From positions 84,583,120 to 84,647,119 of the forward strand of contig NC_134094.1 in the NCBI RefSeq assembly GCF_000715075.1: DNA of 64,000 nt, given 5' to 3'. This DNA is from Nicotiana tabacum (Eukaryota > Streptophyta > Magnoliopsida > Solanales > Solanaceae). A program made the position numbers and the translations under genes. The notes beneath the pieces were generated by a model. It was not told where the DNA came from. It saw nothing but the letters and a program-made list of their open reading frames with translations, and did not search any database. Below are positions 49,201 to 60,395 of the stretch, in pieces (position 1 is the first letter of the stretch; each line of letters begins with the position of its first letter).

Positions 49201-52049
49201 ATAGGGCAGTAACCTGCTATAAGAGGTTAAATTGCATCGATAGTGTAAAAGTTATTTACACAATCCAAGTGAAGTACAGGCTAGAAGTTGTACAGACTAG
49301 CTAAGGTGAGAGAAAGGAAGGCCCGTGATCTGGATCAAGTGAAGTGCATCAAAGATGAGGGCAGAGTTTTGATGGAAGAGGCACAAATTAGGCGAAAATG
49401 ACAATCGTACTTCTATAAACTCTTAAATGAAGAGGGGGATAGGAACATTGTGCTAGGTGATTTGGAGCACTCCGAGAGTTATCGTGATTTTGGATTAATG
49501 GATTTTGTAGGTGATTTAAGAGGTTGTGAGTTCGAGTCACCCCAAGAGCAAGGTGGGGAGTTCTTGGAGGGAGGGAGCCGAGGGTCTATCGGAAACAGCC
49601 TATCTATCCCAGGGTAGGGGTAAGGTCTGCGTACACACTACCCTCCCCTGACCCCACTAGTAGGATTATACTGGGTTGTTGTTGTTGTTGTTGTTGGATT
49701 TTGTAGGCGCATAAGAGTTGAAGAGGTCAAGGGGGCTATGCGTAGGATGAGCAGGGGTAAAGCGACTGGCCAGATGAAATCCCTTTGAAATTTTGAAAGA
49801 ACGCGGGTAGGACAGGCGTGAAGTGGCTCACTGGGTTATTTAGCATCATTTTAAGACGAAAAAAATGCTCGAAGAATGGAGGTGGAGTATGATAATTCGA
49901 TTGTACAAATACAAGAGTGATATCTAAAATTGCAACAACGGTAGGGGTATCAAGTTGTTAAGCCATACGATGAAGGCTTGGAAGAGGGTGGTAGAAGTAA
50001 GGGTGAGGAGTAGTTTGTCTATTTCCAAGAACCAAGCATGCCGGGTCGTTAAACTACGGAAGCCATTCACCTTGTGAGGAGATTGGTGGAGCAGTATAGG
50101 GAATTGAAGAAGGACTTGAATATAGTGTTCATTAACCTAGAGAAAGCATACGTCAAAGTCCCGAGAAAGGTTCTATGGAGATGTTTGGAGGCTAAAGGTG
50201 TGCATGTAGCATACATTAGGGTGATTAAGGACATATATGATGGAGCTAAGACCCGGGTCAGGATGGTGAGAGGAGATTTAGAACACTTTCCGGTTGTGAT
50301 GGGATTGCACCAGGGATCAGCCCTTAGGCCGTTCTTGTTTTCCTTGGCGATGGATGAACTGACGTGTCCTATTCAAGGGGATGTGTCATGATGTATGTTA
50401 TTTGCAGATGGCATAGTTCTGATTGACGAGACGCGAGTTGGTGTTAACGAGAGGCTGGACGTTCGGCGACAGACCCTAAAATCTAAAGATTTCAGGTTGA
50501 GCAGAACCAAGACGGAATATTTGGAGTGTAAGTTCAGCGACATAACCCAAGAAGCGAACATGGATGTGAGGCTTGATGCACAGGTCATCCCCAAGAGAGA
50601 TAGTTTCAAGTACCTTGGGTCAGTAATACAGGAAAATGGGGAGATTGATGAAGATATCACATATCGTATTGGAGCAGGGTGGATGAAATAGAGACTCGCT
50701 TATGGTGTCTTGTGTGATAAGAATGTGCCATTAAAACTTAAAGGTAAGTTATACAAAGTGGTAGTTAGACTGACTATGTTGTATGGGACAGAGTGTTGGC
50801 CAGTCAAAAACTCTCATGTTTAAAAGATGAAAGTAGCTTAAATGAGGATGTTAAGATGGATGTACGGGCATACTAGGTTGGATAAGATTAGAAATGAAGT
50901 TATTCGGCAAAAGGTGGGAGTGGCTCCCGTGGAGAATACGATGTGGGAGGCAAGGCTAAGATGGTTCGGACATGTGAAGGGAAGAAGCACAGATTCCCCA
51001 ATTAGAAGGTATGAGAGGTTTGCCGTGGTGGGTGGGGGAGAGGTGATTAGGCAGGACATGGAACAACTGGAGCTTACTGAGAACATAACCCCTGATAGGA
51101 GGGTATGGAGGTCAAGAATTAGGGTGAAAGGTTAGTAGGCAGTCGAGCATTCCCCTTTCTTTCCCAGACCAATAGCATTAGTATTAGCATGGTAACTCTT
51201 TATTCTTGGATTGCTGATACTACCTACTGTTCGATTGCATTCTTTTGCTTCGCTTTTCTTAATATCTTGTTGTTATTATCACTTGTTTCCGCTGCTTCTT
51301 TCCATCTTGTCTTTAGCCGAGGGTCTATCGGAAACAGCATTTTTGCCCTCCAAGGGGTAGAGGTAAGGCATGCGTATAAACTACCCTCCCCAGACCCTAC
51401 TTGTGGGAACTCACTGGGTTTTTTGTTGTTGTTGTTGTTGTTATCAGTGTCTATAACTTAAATCCAGTAGGGGTAATAACCTGTTATAGGAGGTTATATT
51501 GCACTCAGGATAAAAATTATTTACAGTCAGTGCACATAACTTAAATCCAGTAGTGTAATAACATGCTAGCAGAGGTTAAAATGCACTGGTAATATAAAAA
51601 TTACTTATAATGTTAGTGTATATAACTTAAATCCAGTCAAATATAAAGCAGTTGAAAAGGAAATTTTCTCTACAGATAATATGAATTCAGTGAGAAACAA
51701 GCTACTCAATTTGTTCACAAATTTTTTGGGAGTATTACTATTTGAAGAGGCACACTGTTTTACTTTGATTACATTCATTCAAATGAATGTTAGTTATTCG
51801 TAACTATAAATAACTGTGAGTTGTAGGAAATCTGAATCTCAACAGAAAAAGGAGCAAAATGTAGGTAAATAATGAGTTACCGGAAATCCGAGACTTAAAA
51901 TTGAGATAATGAGAGCGAAGAACTCTGCGCCCAATAGTGTGATCCTCATCCACCGAACTGTTATTGTTGTTATTTCTAGCGCCTGCTGCAGCTGCAGCGC
52001 CATTACTACTTTGAATATTGACTGGTTCACGTTTTGCGGTTCGAAACAT
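46212..52049 (-). CDS. NSE4: NSE4, kleisin subunit of the SMC5/6 complex, 7 coding exons
   Basis: NSE4 bridges the SMC5 and SMC6 heads and binds the NSE1-NSE3 pair in the nuclear complex for DNA repair and chromosome maintenance. Minus-strand exons: 52049-51881, 48882-48802, 48168-47919, 47837-47747, 47354-47138, 47046-46955, 46463-46212. All junctions are GT-AG and the sum is 1152 nt including stop, 383 residues, close to plant relatives of about 400. The N-terminus has a poly-Ala/poly-Asn stretch, then [12 protein letters not shown] and [25 protein letters not shown]. The conserved C-terminal winged-helix region spans about 198-316, with [50 protein letters not shown] and [11 protein letters not shown] polar tail ends in RKGKRKLT. 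Intron 1 (48883-51880, 3.0 kb) carries a LINE and a SINE. No lesion is seen. Confidence 0.95.
46870..46930. repeat. TA and GA microsatellites in an NSE4 intron
   Basis: A short TA run (about 46870-46886) is followed by interrupted GA runs to 46930 in the intron between the last two NSE4 coding exons, close to the donor at 46954. No function is inferred. Confidence 0.85.
49200..49290. repeat. Single unit of a minisatellite, left of the LINE
   Basis: The stretch AGTAACCTGCTATAAGAGGTTAAATTGCAT... resembles the units repeated on the other side of the LINE at 51450-51640. The LINE therefore appears to have landed inside a pre-existing short tandem array within NSE4 intron 1. Confidence 0.6.
49290..51450 (+). 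mobile_element. RTE-type LINE, 5'-truncated, antisense in NSE4 intron 1
   Basis: Frames at 50074-50391, 50395-50691 and 50842-51135 give a non-LTR reverse transcriptase: [42 protein letters not shown], the active-site region [12 protein letters not shown], and the downstream segments [14 protein letters not shown] and [15 protein letters not shown]. The second active-site Asp reads Gly (FADG), so catalysis is lost, and in-frame stops separate the pieces. Upstream coding remnants begin near 49300. The 3' end has AGGGTCTATCGGAAACAGC and GGTAAGGCATGCGTA and finishes in TTG repeats. A TS SINE interrupts it at 49512-49695. Confidence 0.88.
49512..49695 (+). mobile_element. TS-family SINE, 5'-truncated, inserted into the LINE
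   Basis: It is flanked by perfect GGATTTTGTAGG duplications at 49500-49511 and 49696-49707. It begins just before the B-box-like GTGAGTTCGAGTC and lacks the A box, then has AGGGTCTATCGGAAACAGCC, GGTAAGGTCTGCGTACACA and six or so TTG units. It is probably a dead copy, since the internal polymerase III promoter is incomplete. Confidence 0.9.
51450..51640. repeat. Minisatellite right of the LINE
   Basis: Two to three imperfect units of about 80-90 bases share TATAACTTAAATCCAGTAG, TAATAACCTG.TATA.GAGGTTA and AAAAATTA.TTACA. Related sequence lies left of the LINE at 49200-49290. Confidence 0.65.
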
Positions 52050-52302
52050 AGCTAATTCAGGAAGCTTCTTATGACAGAATTAGGGTGAAAATGAGCACAA
52101 AAATTGAGGAAGAATATGCGAAGAGATTAAGAAGAATTATGCGTAAAATTTAAATTCGGAGCAGAAAAGAATTGCTAAAATTGAAATCCTGAAGAAGATG
52201 TAAAAACCCTATGAATTTTGAAAAAGAGTTGTAACTCCATTGAGGCGCGCTGTGAGTCACCCCCTTTCTCTCTCTCTCTCTCTAAATTTTCTGTCTTTAA
52301 CG

Positions 52303-52341
<39 letters not shown>

Positions 52342-52403
52342 GGGTTGTAGAGAGAAGATCACCTGCGGGTGTGTGCAGAGGATTAAAGGTGAGCTTAACT
52401 TGA
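52050..52403 (-). other. NSE4 leader and upstream region with simple repeats
   Basis: The bases directly upstream of the NSE4 ATG (minus strand) are the presumptive 5' untranslated leader. A CT tract (52264-52284) and a TA tract (52308-52339) lie 200-300 bases upstream, a usual position for pyrimidine-rich core promoter regions in plants. No TATA box can be assigned with confidence. Confidence 0.5.
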
Positions 52404-54329
52404 TTGGCAAGTACTGGAGTTTTAACTCATATGGTCTCTTAAGTATGATAATATGTATAGTTTAGTCCTAATGATATTATCTTGAGCGCATAAAGTCCCT
52501 TAAGTTTGAAATAATTGAGCAATTCTGATCCAATTGGAATATCCAAATGGATCATTATAGCTAATGAAAATTTCACGTGCTTCTCAAAGTAGAATAGAAG
52601 ACGACCCGATAAAGATCTTCTTCTCCAATTTCAACACTAATCATATTAGAAACACAAAACTTTAGACAAAACAATCACTACAATTTTTTTAACAAGTCTA
52701 TTAGTAACAAAAAATAAACCGTAATAAAGGAAAAATAATATTGGGAAAGAAGACCCGATTGTAATTCAACTTGATTGTGTGAGAGACATGTTATTGTATT
52801 TGATTTTATGCAAATTTTAAAATATTTAATTTATTTAAGGATTATATTAGTGATAGTGGATAAATTATAATATTAGATTAATGGTAAAAAGTCAGGGAAA
52901 GCATCATCTAATTTTTAAGTTGAATAGTTTAGTGAATCTATTAAAAATTAGAAATTGTATAAAAATAAAATAGAGCTAATTATTTTTTAATTTCCTAAAG
53001 AAAAGAGTTAACTACTACTTATTTTAACAAGAAGTTTCATGAGGAGCAGGCCCAAGTGTTCCACGACTGAAATGTGAATTTGTTGGGTTAAGGACCAAAA
53101 GGCAGTAGAAAAATGCTAGTTCATAATAGACGCGGCTCAACAAGACTGGAGGTCTAAATCCAAAATTTAATCGAATGCTTTTTTTGAAATAAAATCTTCA
53201 TATATATATTTTTTTGAAGTCTATTTTTTCTAATTTTTTGAGATGTAAAATTATTAATAATTTCGTTTATAAATCATTTAATCTCTCCTAAGATATTGTT
53301 GATCTTAAAAAATAGGACCAAATTCAAAAAGTTGATAATTTGATATCGAAATAATTATTTAATTTTCCAATATAATTGTTGCAATGTTTGAAACAAGGGG
53401 AAAAAGTTAAGAATGCACAATATAACTTATTCGGTAGTACTCTTCAGCTCTTATGATCACTAGAATAAAGTAGTCTTTTTTTAAGAAACAATATAATTTA
53501 TGAAAAATTTAAACTTTGCAGAAACCAAGAAAGAGGGTATAAGAGTATAATACACGTTTTCTGATGAGATATGTAAAAAAAATGAGGCATTTGAACTATT
53601 AGAGATATTAAAAAAAGGGTCTCTAGAAGTTTATTATAGGTTTTCTAGTAACAAATGTGAAAAGGAGAAGAATAATTTAGGTACTTCACTGATGATGTCA
53701 ATCGTAAATGTAAATAACCCAAAAATTTATATTTAAGGTAAGGGTCGAGAGTGATTCTCTTTCTCGAATTTTTACTCAAACGGTTATATCAATAACAAAT
53801 TAATTTTAAAAAAATTAAAAGTTATTTTAACTTTTTATAAAATATTTCACTTTTCTACTTTGAAATAATCAATATTTTAAAAGCTTAACTTATAAATTCA
53901 TTATTGGCAAAAATTGGGCTCCAGCTCCAAGGATTGTAATGGGATGGATATGATCTAACCTACCTTAATCAAATATATTGGGATTCGAGCCCTATGAATG
54001 ATATCTTGTTAGAGCATGCTTTCACTTTTATTAAGCCTTAAGCGGTGAAAATTTAAATTAGTCGGGACCTCAATATAAATACCGAATACGAATAGAAAAC
54101 AAAAAAAAAATATTTGGGACCTAAAGCTATTGCTTTAGTTGCTTGACCCTTTGGCCGCCTCTGGTCCATGATAGCATAATATTGTCCTATCTAATCTTAA
54201 CTCGAATCGAGCCCAACAGAATTCAATTCATAGATAAATACTTAAAGTAATAAAGTTAGTATTAAATGTCAGATAAATAGTTATTTTAATTATTATTGTG
54301 ATCAAGTAAATACCTTTTATTAATATATG
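52404..54329. other. AT-rich intergenic stretch without recognisable content
   Basis: No open frame of convincing coding character, no known repeat family and no RNA gene was recognised on either strand. The composition is strongly AT-rich throughout. Confidence 0.6.
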
Positions 54330-54740
54330 TATGGGTTGGTCAGTCAAAAACTCTCATGTCCATAAGATTAAAGTAGTGAAAATGAAGATGTTGATATGGA
54401 TGTGCGGATATACTAAAAAGGATAAGATTAGGAATGAAGAGATTCGGGATAAGATGGGAGTGACCTCCGTGGTGGACAAAAATATGAAAAGCAAAGATTG
54501 AGATGGTTTAAGCATGAATGCCCCAGTGAGGAGAGAGGTTGACCATGATGGTTTTGAGGAGATGTAGAGTTAGGCTAAAGAAGTATTAATGAGGTGATTA
54601 GACAATATATGATGCATCTTTAGCTTACCGAGGACATGACCCTTGATCGCAGGGTGTGAAAATCGAGAATTAGAATATAAAATTAATAGGTAGTCGAGCG
54701 CATTTTCTTCCCTTACGAGTAGTACTATTAGTATTACTAG
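54330..54740 (+). mobile_element. Second RTE-type LINE fragment, 5' portion
   Basis: It matches the end of the RT region of the LINE at 50800-51170 (GGTCAGTCAAAAACTCTCATG..., GATAAGATTAG.AATGAAG..., TTAGTATTA.TAG), with many indels. It covers only the last few hundred bases of the coding part. It is interrupted at about 54741 and resumes at about 55906. Confidence 0.8.
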
Positions 54741-55905
54741 TTTTAGTGTACATGCGTTGCACGTGCATAACGCGTCAATCAACAAAAAAAATATAAAAAA
54801 TCTGTTGTTGGTTGTACCCTATACATTGAATACACAACTATAAAAATTACATAAATATTACTCCATTAAAGAATATATTAGAGTTATTTAATAAATATAA
54901 AAAAATAAAAATTCCTGAAAATGATGAATATTGATCCGATTAAGTTAGCTTAACGAAGGAATAGATCTTTTCCTACCTAATGCCTTAGTGGGACTCCAGG
55001 CTTTGCCTTCAATTACTGAAGTTATTTGTTTGTCTTCTTTTTTGAAAGATTAATTAGTAAGATATACTTGACATACAAAAATTAATGATAATATTATAAT
55101 ACAATCTATTCAGATTTTCTAAAATTATATTTATTGAACTTGACATGCAATTGTAAAATGTCCTTTCATCCGTGCTTCCATAATTTGATGTTATAGATGG
55201 ATAAAACTTAAATTGCTAGGAGAATCTTCAAGTTCATTAAATATTTTACAATCAATTACTATTTCCTTATCAATTTAGTTTGAGATAGCAAATTTAGGAA
55301 TGAAAGTTTTTAATTGAGCTTGTCTTATGACAAGACCTTTCCTCATGTTACGTGGTCAAAATAGACATGACACGTAAAATTAGAAAAATTCATAGTCAAG
55401 AAAAAAATAAAAGGGAAAAACCCACAAGACTATTCATTGGTTTGCTGGAAAAAAAATCATTGGTTGGAGGCTACCAACTTTAACTTATGTTTAAAGTACA
55501 TATAGTAGTTTACATGTTAGAGGTTGGTTTGGAGACAACATTAACATGTATAAAATACGTTCCTTATTTGTATGTCTACGCACAAAAAAATAATAATATT
55601 ATAAGTGAATTGTTTAATTTATATAAGGTAAATTTATTTGTTGATTTTAACGTACTAACTAATAGGACTTTACATAGTTGTTCAATAAGGAAAGATTCAA
55701 AATACAAAGTTTTAGTGTATTTTAAACTCTTAAATATTTAAAAATAATTAAATGACTATTCCTAAATATTAGAAAATAATTAAAGGACTGTACCTACATA
55801 TTAGAAAAATAACTTAAATTACTATTTTATCTAAAGTGAAATTAGTTTTTAAAGGGTAAAAAAGGCGAACGACATTTCGCTAAGGGCCTTCGTGCTTTTA
55901 ATATA
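54741..55905 (-). mobile_element. Helitron-like non-autonomous insert in the LINE fragment
   Basis: The insert separates two parts of one LINE 3' end. On the minus strand one edge has ATATTAAAAGCACGAAGGCC and GCGAAATGTCGTTCGCC, a sequence I associate with 5' ends of plant Helitrons. The other edge has a GC-rich hairpin (GCGTTATGCACGTGCAACGC) followed about ten bases later by CTAA, the layout of a Helitron 3' end. There is no target duplication, as expected for Helitrons, but the flanking A/T target and the 5' TC are not clear. No transposase is present. Confidence 0.5.
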
Positions 55906-56172
55906 ATATAAATTCTCTTATTTCTCTTGTATTAGATTTCTATTACTACTACTTAATGTTTCTTATGCTTTCGCTCTCTTATTATCCTGTTGTTATTAAT
56001 GCTTTTTTTCATGTCTTTTTTGCTATCGTATTTCTTTTAAACTGCTGTGATTTTTGCTTTTCTTGAACCGAGGGTCTATCGGAAGCAACCTCTCTACCTG
56101 CACAAGATAGATTTGCGTACACACTATTCTCCACAGACCTCACTTATGAAATTACACCGAATATATTACTAT
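55906..56172 (+). mobile_element. Second RTE-type LINE fragment, 3' tail
   Basis: It continues the LINE sequence with pyrimidine-rich 3' UTR like that at 51200-51310, then CGAGGGTCTATCGGAAGCAA, the tail motif shared with TS SINEs. It ends in AT-rich sequence rather than clean TTG units. The Tat-type LTR begins directly after. Confidence 0.8.
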
Positions 56173-56868
56173 TGTATATGGTAAAAACCGGTTAGTCTTT
56201 CGTACGAACTGGTCGAGATGGTAATGCATTGGATCGGAGAAGCATCTTCATAATCAGGTTGAGATCCGGAGTCAGGTCACCAAGTTTCGAGCCCTAAGGA
56301 TCGATCAATGTCGAGATCGATATCATTATCGAGCTCGAGTCCAAATCGAACTATGATGCAAAGTGAAGTTATCGAGCTTACGAGGCAGAGACCGACCAAC
56401 ACTGACCCCGAATCAATACAAGGACCCGGGCCAGAGTCGAGCTCGAGTCAAGATCGAGAGCTCGAAGTCAAGATCGAGAGCTCGGGTCAAGATCGAGAGC
56501 TCGAGTCAAGATCGAGCTTATAGACAAGAGCCATTGCAATCCCACTAGAGGAGAGAATCCTGACAGGAATTATGAAAAAGCTGATTTATCATGGGTATCC
56601 ACTATGTAAATTTAATTATATCTAAAGTGGAATCCCTCCACTATAAAGGGTATGGTTATTATGTCTGTAAGGACAAATTTTTTGGCATACTTGGTAACTG
56701 AGATATCATACATTTCATATTGAAGAACTATCTTTTCTAGCTTCATATCTTTCATCCTCACAGTCAAATATTAGATATTCTTATTTATCCATACGATTTG
56801 TGTTGAGTTATACCACATATCCTTAGAACTATGTACAAATTTAAATCTATCCATTTTTCGGCTAAACA
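56173..56868 (+). repeat. 5' LTR of the Tat-type element
   Basis: The right end is CTAAACA at 56868, directly before the TTTGGCGCC primer-binding region. The left end is placed at TGTATATGG (56173) because the LINE tail ends there, and is less certain. The LTR carries a short tandem array (56431-56520). Confidence 0.7.
56431..56520 (+). repeat. 19-20 bp tandem repeat inside the Tat LTR
   Basis: About four units of GCTCGAGTCAAGATCGAGA with one-base variants. The overlapping Ser/Arg/Glu-rich open frames are translations of the repeat. Confidence 0.9.
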
Positions 56869-56869
56869 G

Positions 56870-56890
56870 TTTGGCGCCTACCGTTGGGCT
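56870..56890 (+). other. Primer-binding region of the Tat-type element
   Basis: The sequence TTGGCGCCTACCGTTGGGCT lies two bases after the LTR end. TGGCGCC at this place is common in Tat elements. I do not assign the tRNA. Confidence 0.6.
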
Positions 56891-56997
56891 AAGGATAACA
56901 GTGGTTATTTGATACGAATCTGCAAAAATACACCGTTTTGCGCTTATTTCCGAAAGTATCGTGGATTTCGGATTAGCAACGACTAACTACCAATCAA

Positions 56998-58662
56998 ATG
57001 GCCTCACCTATCGACAACGAAGCCGGTCTTCAAGATGAGAACAACAACTTGACACCCGGTGCCAAAAGACCACTTGTCAACGCCGTTGGATCTCGAATCG
57101 AAGTGCCGATAAATATCAATTCGCATGTGGCCATTGAGGCGAACTTACATTCTGAACCTGAAAATAGCATTCACGGTGGCACTCGGTCTGCAGCTCGAGA
57201 TACCCATAACGTCGAGGAAAACGACGTCAGCTTGCGTATGATTTTCGAAATTTTGCAAGCTTAACAGGCAGCAATAGCTCAGTTGTAGAGCCAAACCCAG
57301 CTACCGAGCAGGCCGGAGCCCAGTCCACCTCGAGAAATTGCCAGCAGAACGGAGCCAGCCATAGTGAGGTCAAATGAGCAAGAATCGGGGACTACTCCCG
57401 AAATTGCTAAAATACTCGATGAGCTCACAAAGCGAGTCGAAGCCAACGATAAAAAAGTAGAAACATATAATTTCAGGGTCGATCAGATCCCGGGGGATCC
57501 ACCAATGATAAAAGGGTTGGATTCCAAAAAATTCTTGCAAAAGCCTTTTTCCTCAAGCGCAACCCCAAAACCAATCCCCAAAAAATTTCGTATGTCCGAA
57601 ATTCCCAAATATAATGGAACGACCGATCCCAACGAACACGTCACCTCTTACACGTACGCCATCAAGGGTAATGATTTGGAGGACGATGAAATCGAATCTA
57701 TGTTGTTGAAAACATTCGGAAAGACCCTCTCGAAGGGAGCAATGATTTGGTATCACAACCTACCACCGTATTCGATCGACTCATTTGCCATGTTAGCAGA
57801 TTCTTTCGTAAAGGCATACGCCACGGCCATAAAGGTCGCAACGAGGAAATCAGACCTTTTCAAGGTAAGACAAAGGGATAACGAGATGCTAAGGGAGTTC
57901 GTATCTCTTTTTCAAATAGAACGAATGGATCTACCACCGGTCATAGACGATTGGGCTGTTCAGGCTTTCACTCAAGGTTTGAACGAACGAAGTTCGACGG
58001 CATCATGACGACTGAAGCATAACCTGATCGAGTACCCAGCTATCACTTAGGCCGACGTACACATTCGGTACCAATCAAAAATTAGAGTCGAAGATGATCA
58101 GTTGGGGGCTGAACTCGCTGCTCGAAGGGATATCAATCGAGAACAAGGTCCGATCAGGGATCGATATCGACCGTATGACGGAAACCACAGAATCAATGAA
58201 TCGAGACGCAACCCCGGACAAATAAACAAAAGAAGTGATCGAGGTCAAGGGTCTCGGGGGCTAATGAACAGAAGTGGGTTCGACAGGCCTACCGGATCTA
58301 AGGAAGCGCCTTGGTTATCGGAGTATAACTTCATCATTGATGCATTCGCCATCATGTCGGCTATCGGATGCATCAAAGACATTAAATGGCCTCGACCCAT
58401 GCAGACCGATCCTGCCCAGAGAAATCACAATCAAATGTGTGAATATCATGGCACACATGGCCACAGAACGGAAGATTGCAGGCAACTAAGAGAGGAGGTA
58501 GCCCGGTTATTCAATAAAGGGCACCTTCGAGAATTTTTAAGCGATGGCGAAGAACCATTTCAAAAACAGGGATTTCGGCAAGCAAAACGAACAAGAAGAA
58601 CCACAACACGTCATTCACATGATCATCGGCTACGTCGATACCCCTCAAGGGCCGGTGCTTAA
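56998..58662 (+). pseudogene. Tat-type gag, interrupted by stops
   Basis: One frame runs from the ATG at 56998 through three open segments (56998-57264, 57364-58008, 58102-58662) separated by in-frame stops. It contains the capsid motifs FRMSEIPKYNGTTDPNEHV, GAMIWYHNLPPYSIDSF and RQRDNEMLREFVSLF, and a zinc-finger segment (CEYHGTHGHRTEDC) at about 58437-58480. The TGA at 58006 lies where an Arg is expected, a C-to-T type change. It continues into protease only after a frameshift near 58550. Confidence 0.88.
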
Positions 58663-59134
58663 AAGCACTAAGACATCGATTGTGAAAGAAAAGCGATCTC
58701 GAACTCAAGATTACGCACACATAGAAACTTTGTCGTTCAATGATGAAGATGCAGAAGGAGTCATACAACCTCATAACGATGCACTGGTAATATCCGTACT
58801 TATGAATAAAACTAAAGTTAAGTGTGTGTTAATTGATCCAGGTAGCTCGGCCAACATCATTAGATTGAAGGTCGTACAACAACTCGGTTTACAGGACCAG
58901 ATCGTACCCGCGACCCCGGTCCTAAACGGATTCAATATGGCATGTGAAACCACCAAAGACGAGATAATTCTGCCAATAAACGTGGCCGGGACCATCCAGG
59001 AAAGGAAGTTCCACATAATCGAAGGCGATATGAGGTACAATGCCCTTTTTGGAAGGCCATGGATCCACAACATGAGAGTTGTACCTTCGACCCTACACCA
59101 GGTTCTTAAATTCCCAACATCGAGGGGGTTATAA
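58544..59134 (+). pseudogene. Tat-type protease region
   Basis: The frame has IDPGSSANII, the aspartic protease active-site loop of this lineage, and later YNALFGRPWIHNMRVVPSTLHQVLKF, the conserved C-terminal part. It overlaps the gag frame in another phase (a shift near 58550) and ends at a TAA at 59132-59134 before RT. Confidence 0.88.
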
Positions 59135-59334
59135 CAGTGTACAGAGAGTAACCGGCCGCAAGAGAAATGTTTGTCGTTGAGGAAGCGAATCCGATATCCT
59201 CACCTTCGCCAATAAAGGGATCGAGCTCAAAATGGGAACAAGATGCCAAATAGCAATCACAGACACCAGATTTAACCCAACCAGAAAATCAGAAGATCGA
59301 TGAAGATGATGATCATAGGATTCCCCGATCCTTC

Positions 59335-60395
59335 GTGCTTCTCGATGATTCCGACGCTACACAATCAACGATTGAAGAATTGGAGCAAGTCATATTAATC
59401 GAGCGTTTGCCCGAACGAAAGGTATACCTTGGAACGGGATTAACCCCCGAACTCAGGAACCGACTTATTCAATTTCTTATCGATAACATGGATTATTTTG
59501 CTTGGTCCCATTTAGATATAATAGGAATCCCACCGGATATAACGACACATCGATTAAGCTTGGACCCTAGGTTCAGGCCGGTGAAGCAAAAGAGAAGACC
59601 TCAGTCTGAGGTAAAGCACGCATTCATAAAGGACGAGGTGACCAAACTTCTCAAAATAGGGTCCATTCGGGAGGTGAAATATCCTGAATGGTTAGCCAAT
59701 GTAGTTGCAGTGCCTAAAAAAGGAACAAACTTAGAATGTGTGTAGATTATAAGGATTTGAACAAATCATGCCCCAAAGATTCTTTTCCGCTGCCCAACAT
59801 CGATCGCATGATCGATGCTACGGCCGACTACGAGATCCTTACTTTTCTCAATGCCTATTCCGGGTATAATCAAATCCAAATGAACCCGAAAAACCAGGAA
59901 AAGACTTCATTTGTCACCAAGTATGGAACATATTGTTATAATGTGATGTCCTTTGGGATAAAAAATACAGGAGCTACTTACCAACGCCTAGTAAATAAAA
60001 TGTTCGAGGAATAAATAGGTAAGTCAATGGAAGTTTATATTGATGACATGCTAGTTAAGTCCCTGCGCGCAGAGGACCATTTGATCCATTTGCAGGAAAC
60101 ATTCAAGATTTTAAGGAAATACAACATGAAGCTCAACCCCGAGAAGTGTGCTTTCGGGGTCGGTTCGGGCAAGTTCCTCGGTTTCATGATGTCAAATCGG
60201 GGGATCGAGATTAACCCCGATAAAATCAAGGCCATCGAAGACATCACCATCGTGGACAACGTAAAAGCCGTACAGAGGCTAACGGGATGGATTGCAGCCT
60301 TAGGCCGATTCATTTCAAGGTCGTCAGATCGAAGTCACCATTTTTTCTCTCTACTCAAAAAGAAGAACGATTTCGCTTGGACCCTGGAATGCTAA
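59335..60395 (+). pseudogene. Tat-type reverse transcriptase
   Basis: Segments at 59335-59745, 59736-60014 and 60027-60395 together give RT: FIKDEVTKLLKIGSIREVKYPEWLANVV, then CVDYKDLNKSCPKDSFPLP, SFVTKYGTYCYNVMSFGIKN, and the active site EVYIDDMLVKS. A frameshift lies near 59740 and a TAA at 60012-60014 (a Gln position). The catalytic YIDD is intact. Confidence 0.9.

Noticed and set aside
51189..51461. A hydrophobic 90-codon frame after the LINE coding part
   Set aside because: It lies in the pyrimidine-rich LINE 3' UTR and SINE-like tail and ends in the TTG repeats.
56308..56548. Two Ser/Arg/Glu-rich frames that might look like a small disordered protein
   Set aside because: They come from the 19-20 bp tandem repeat in the Tat LTR.
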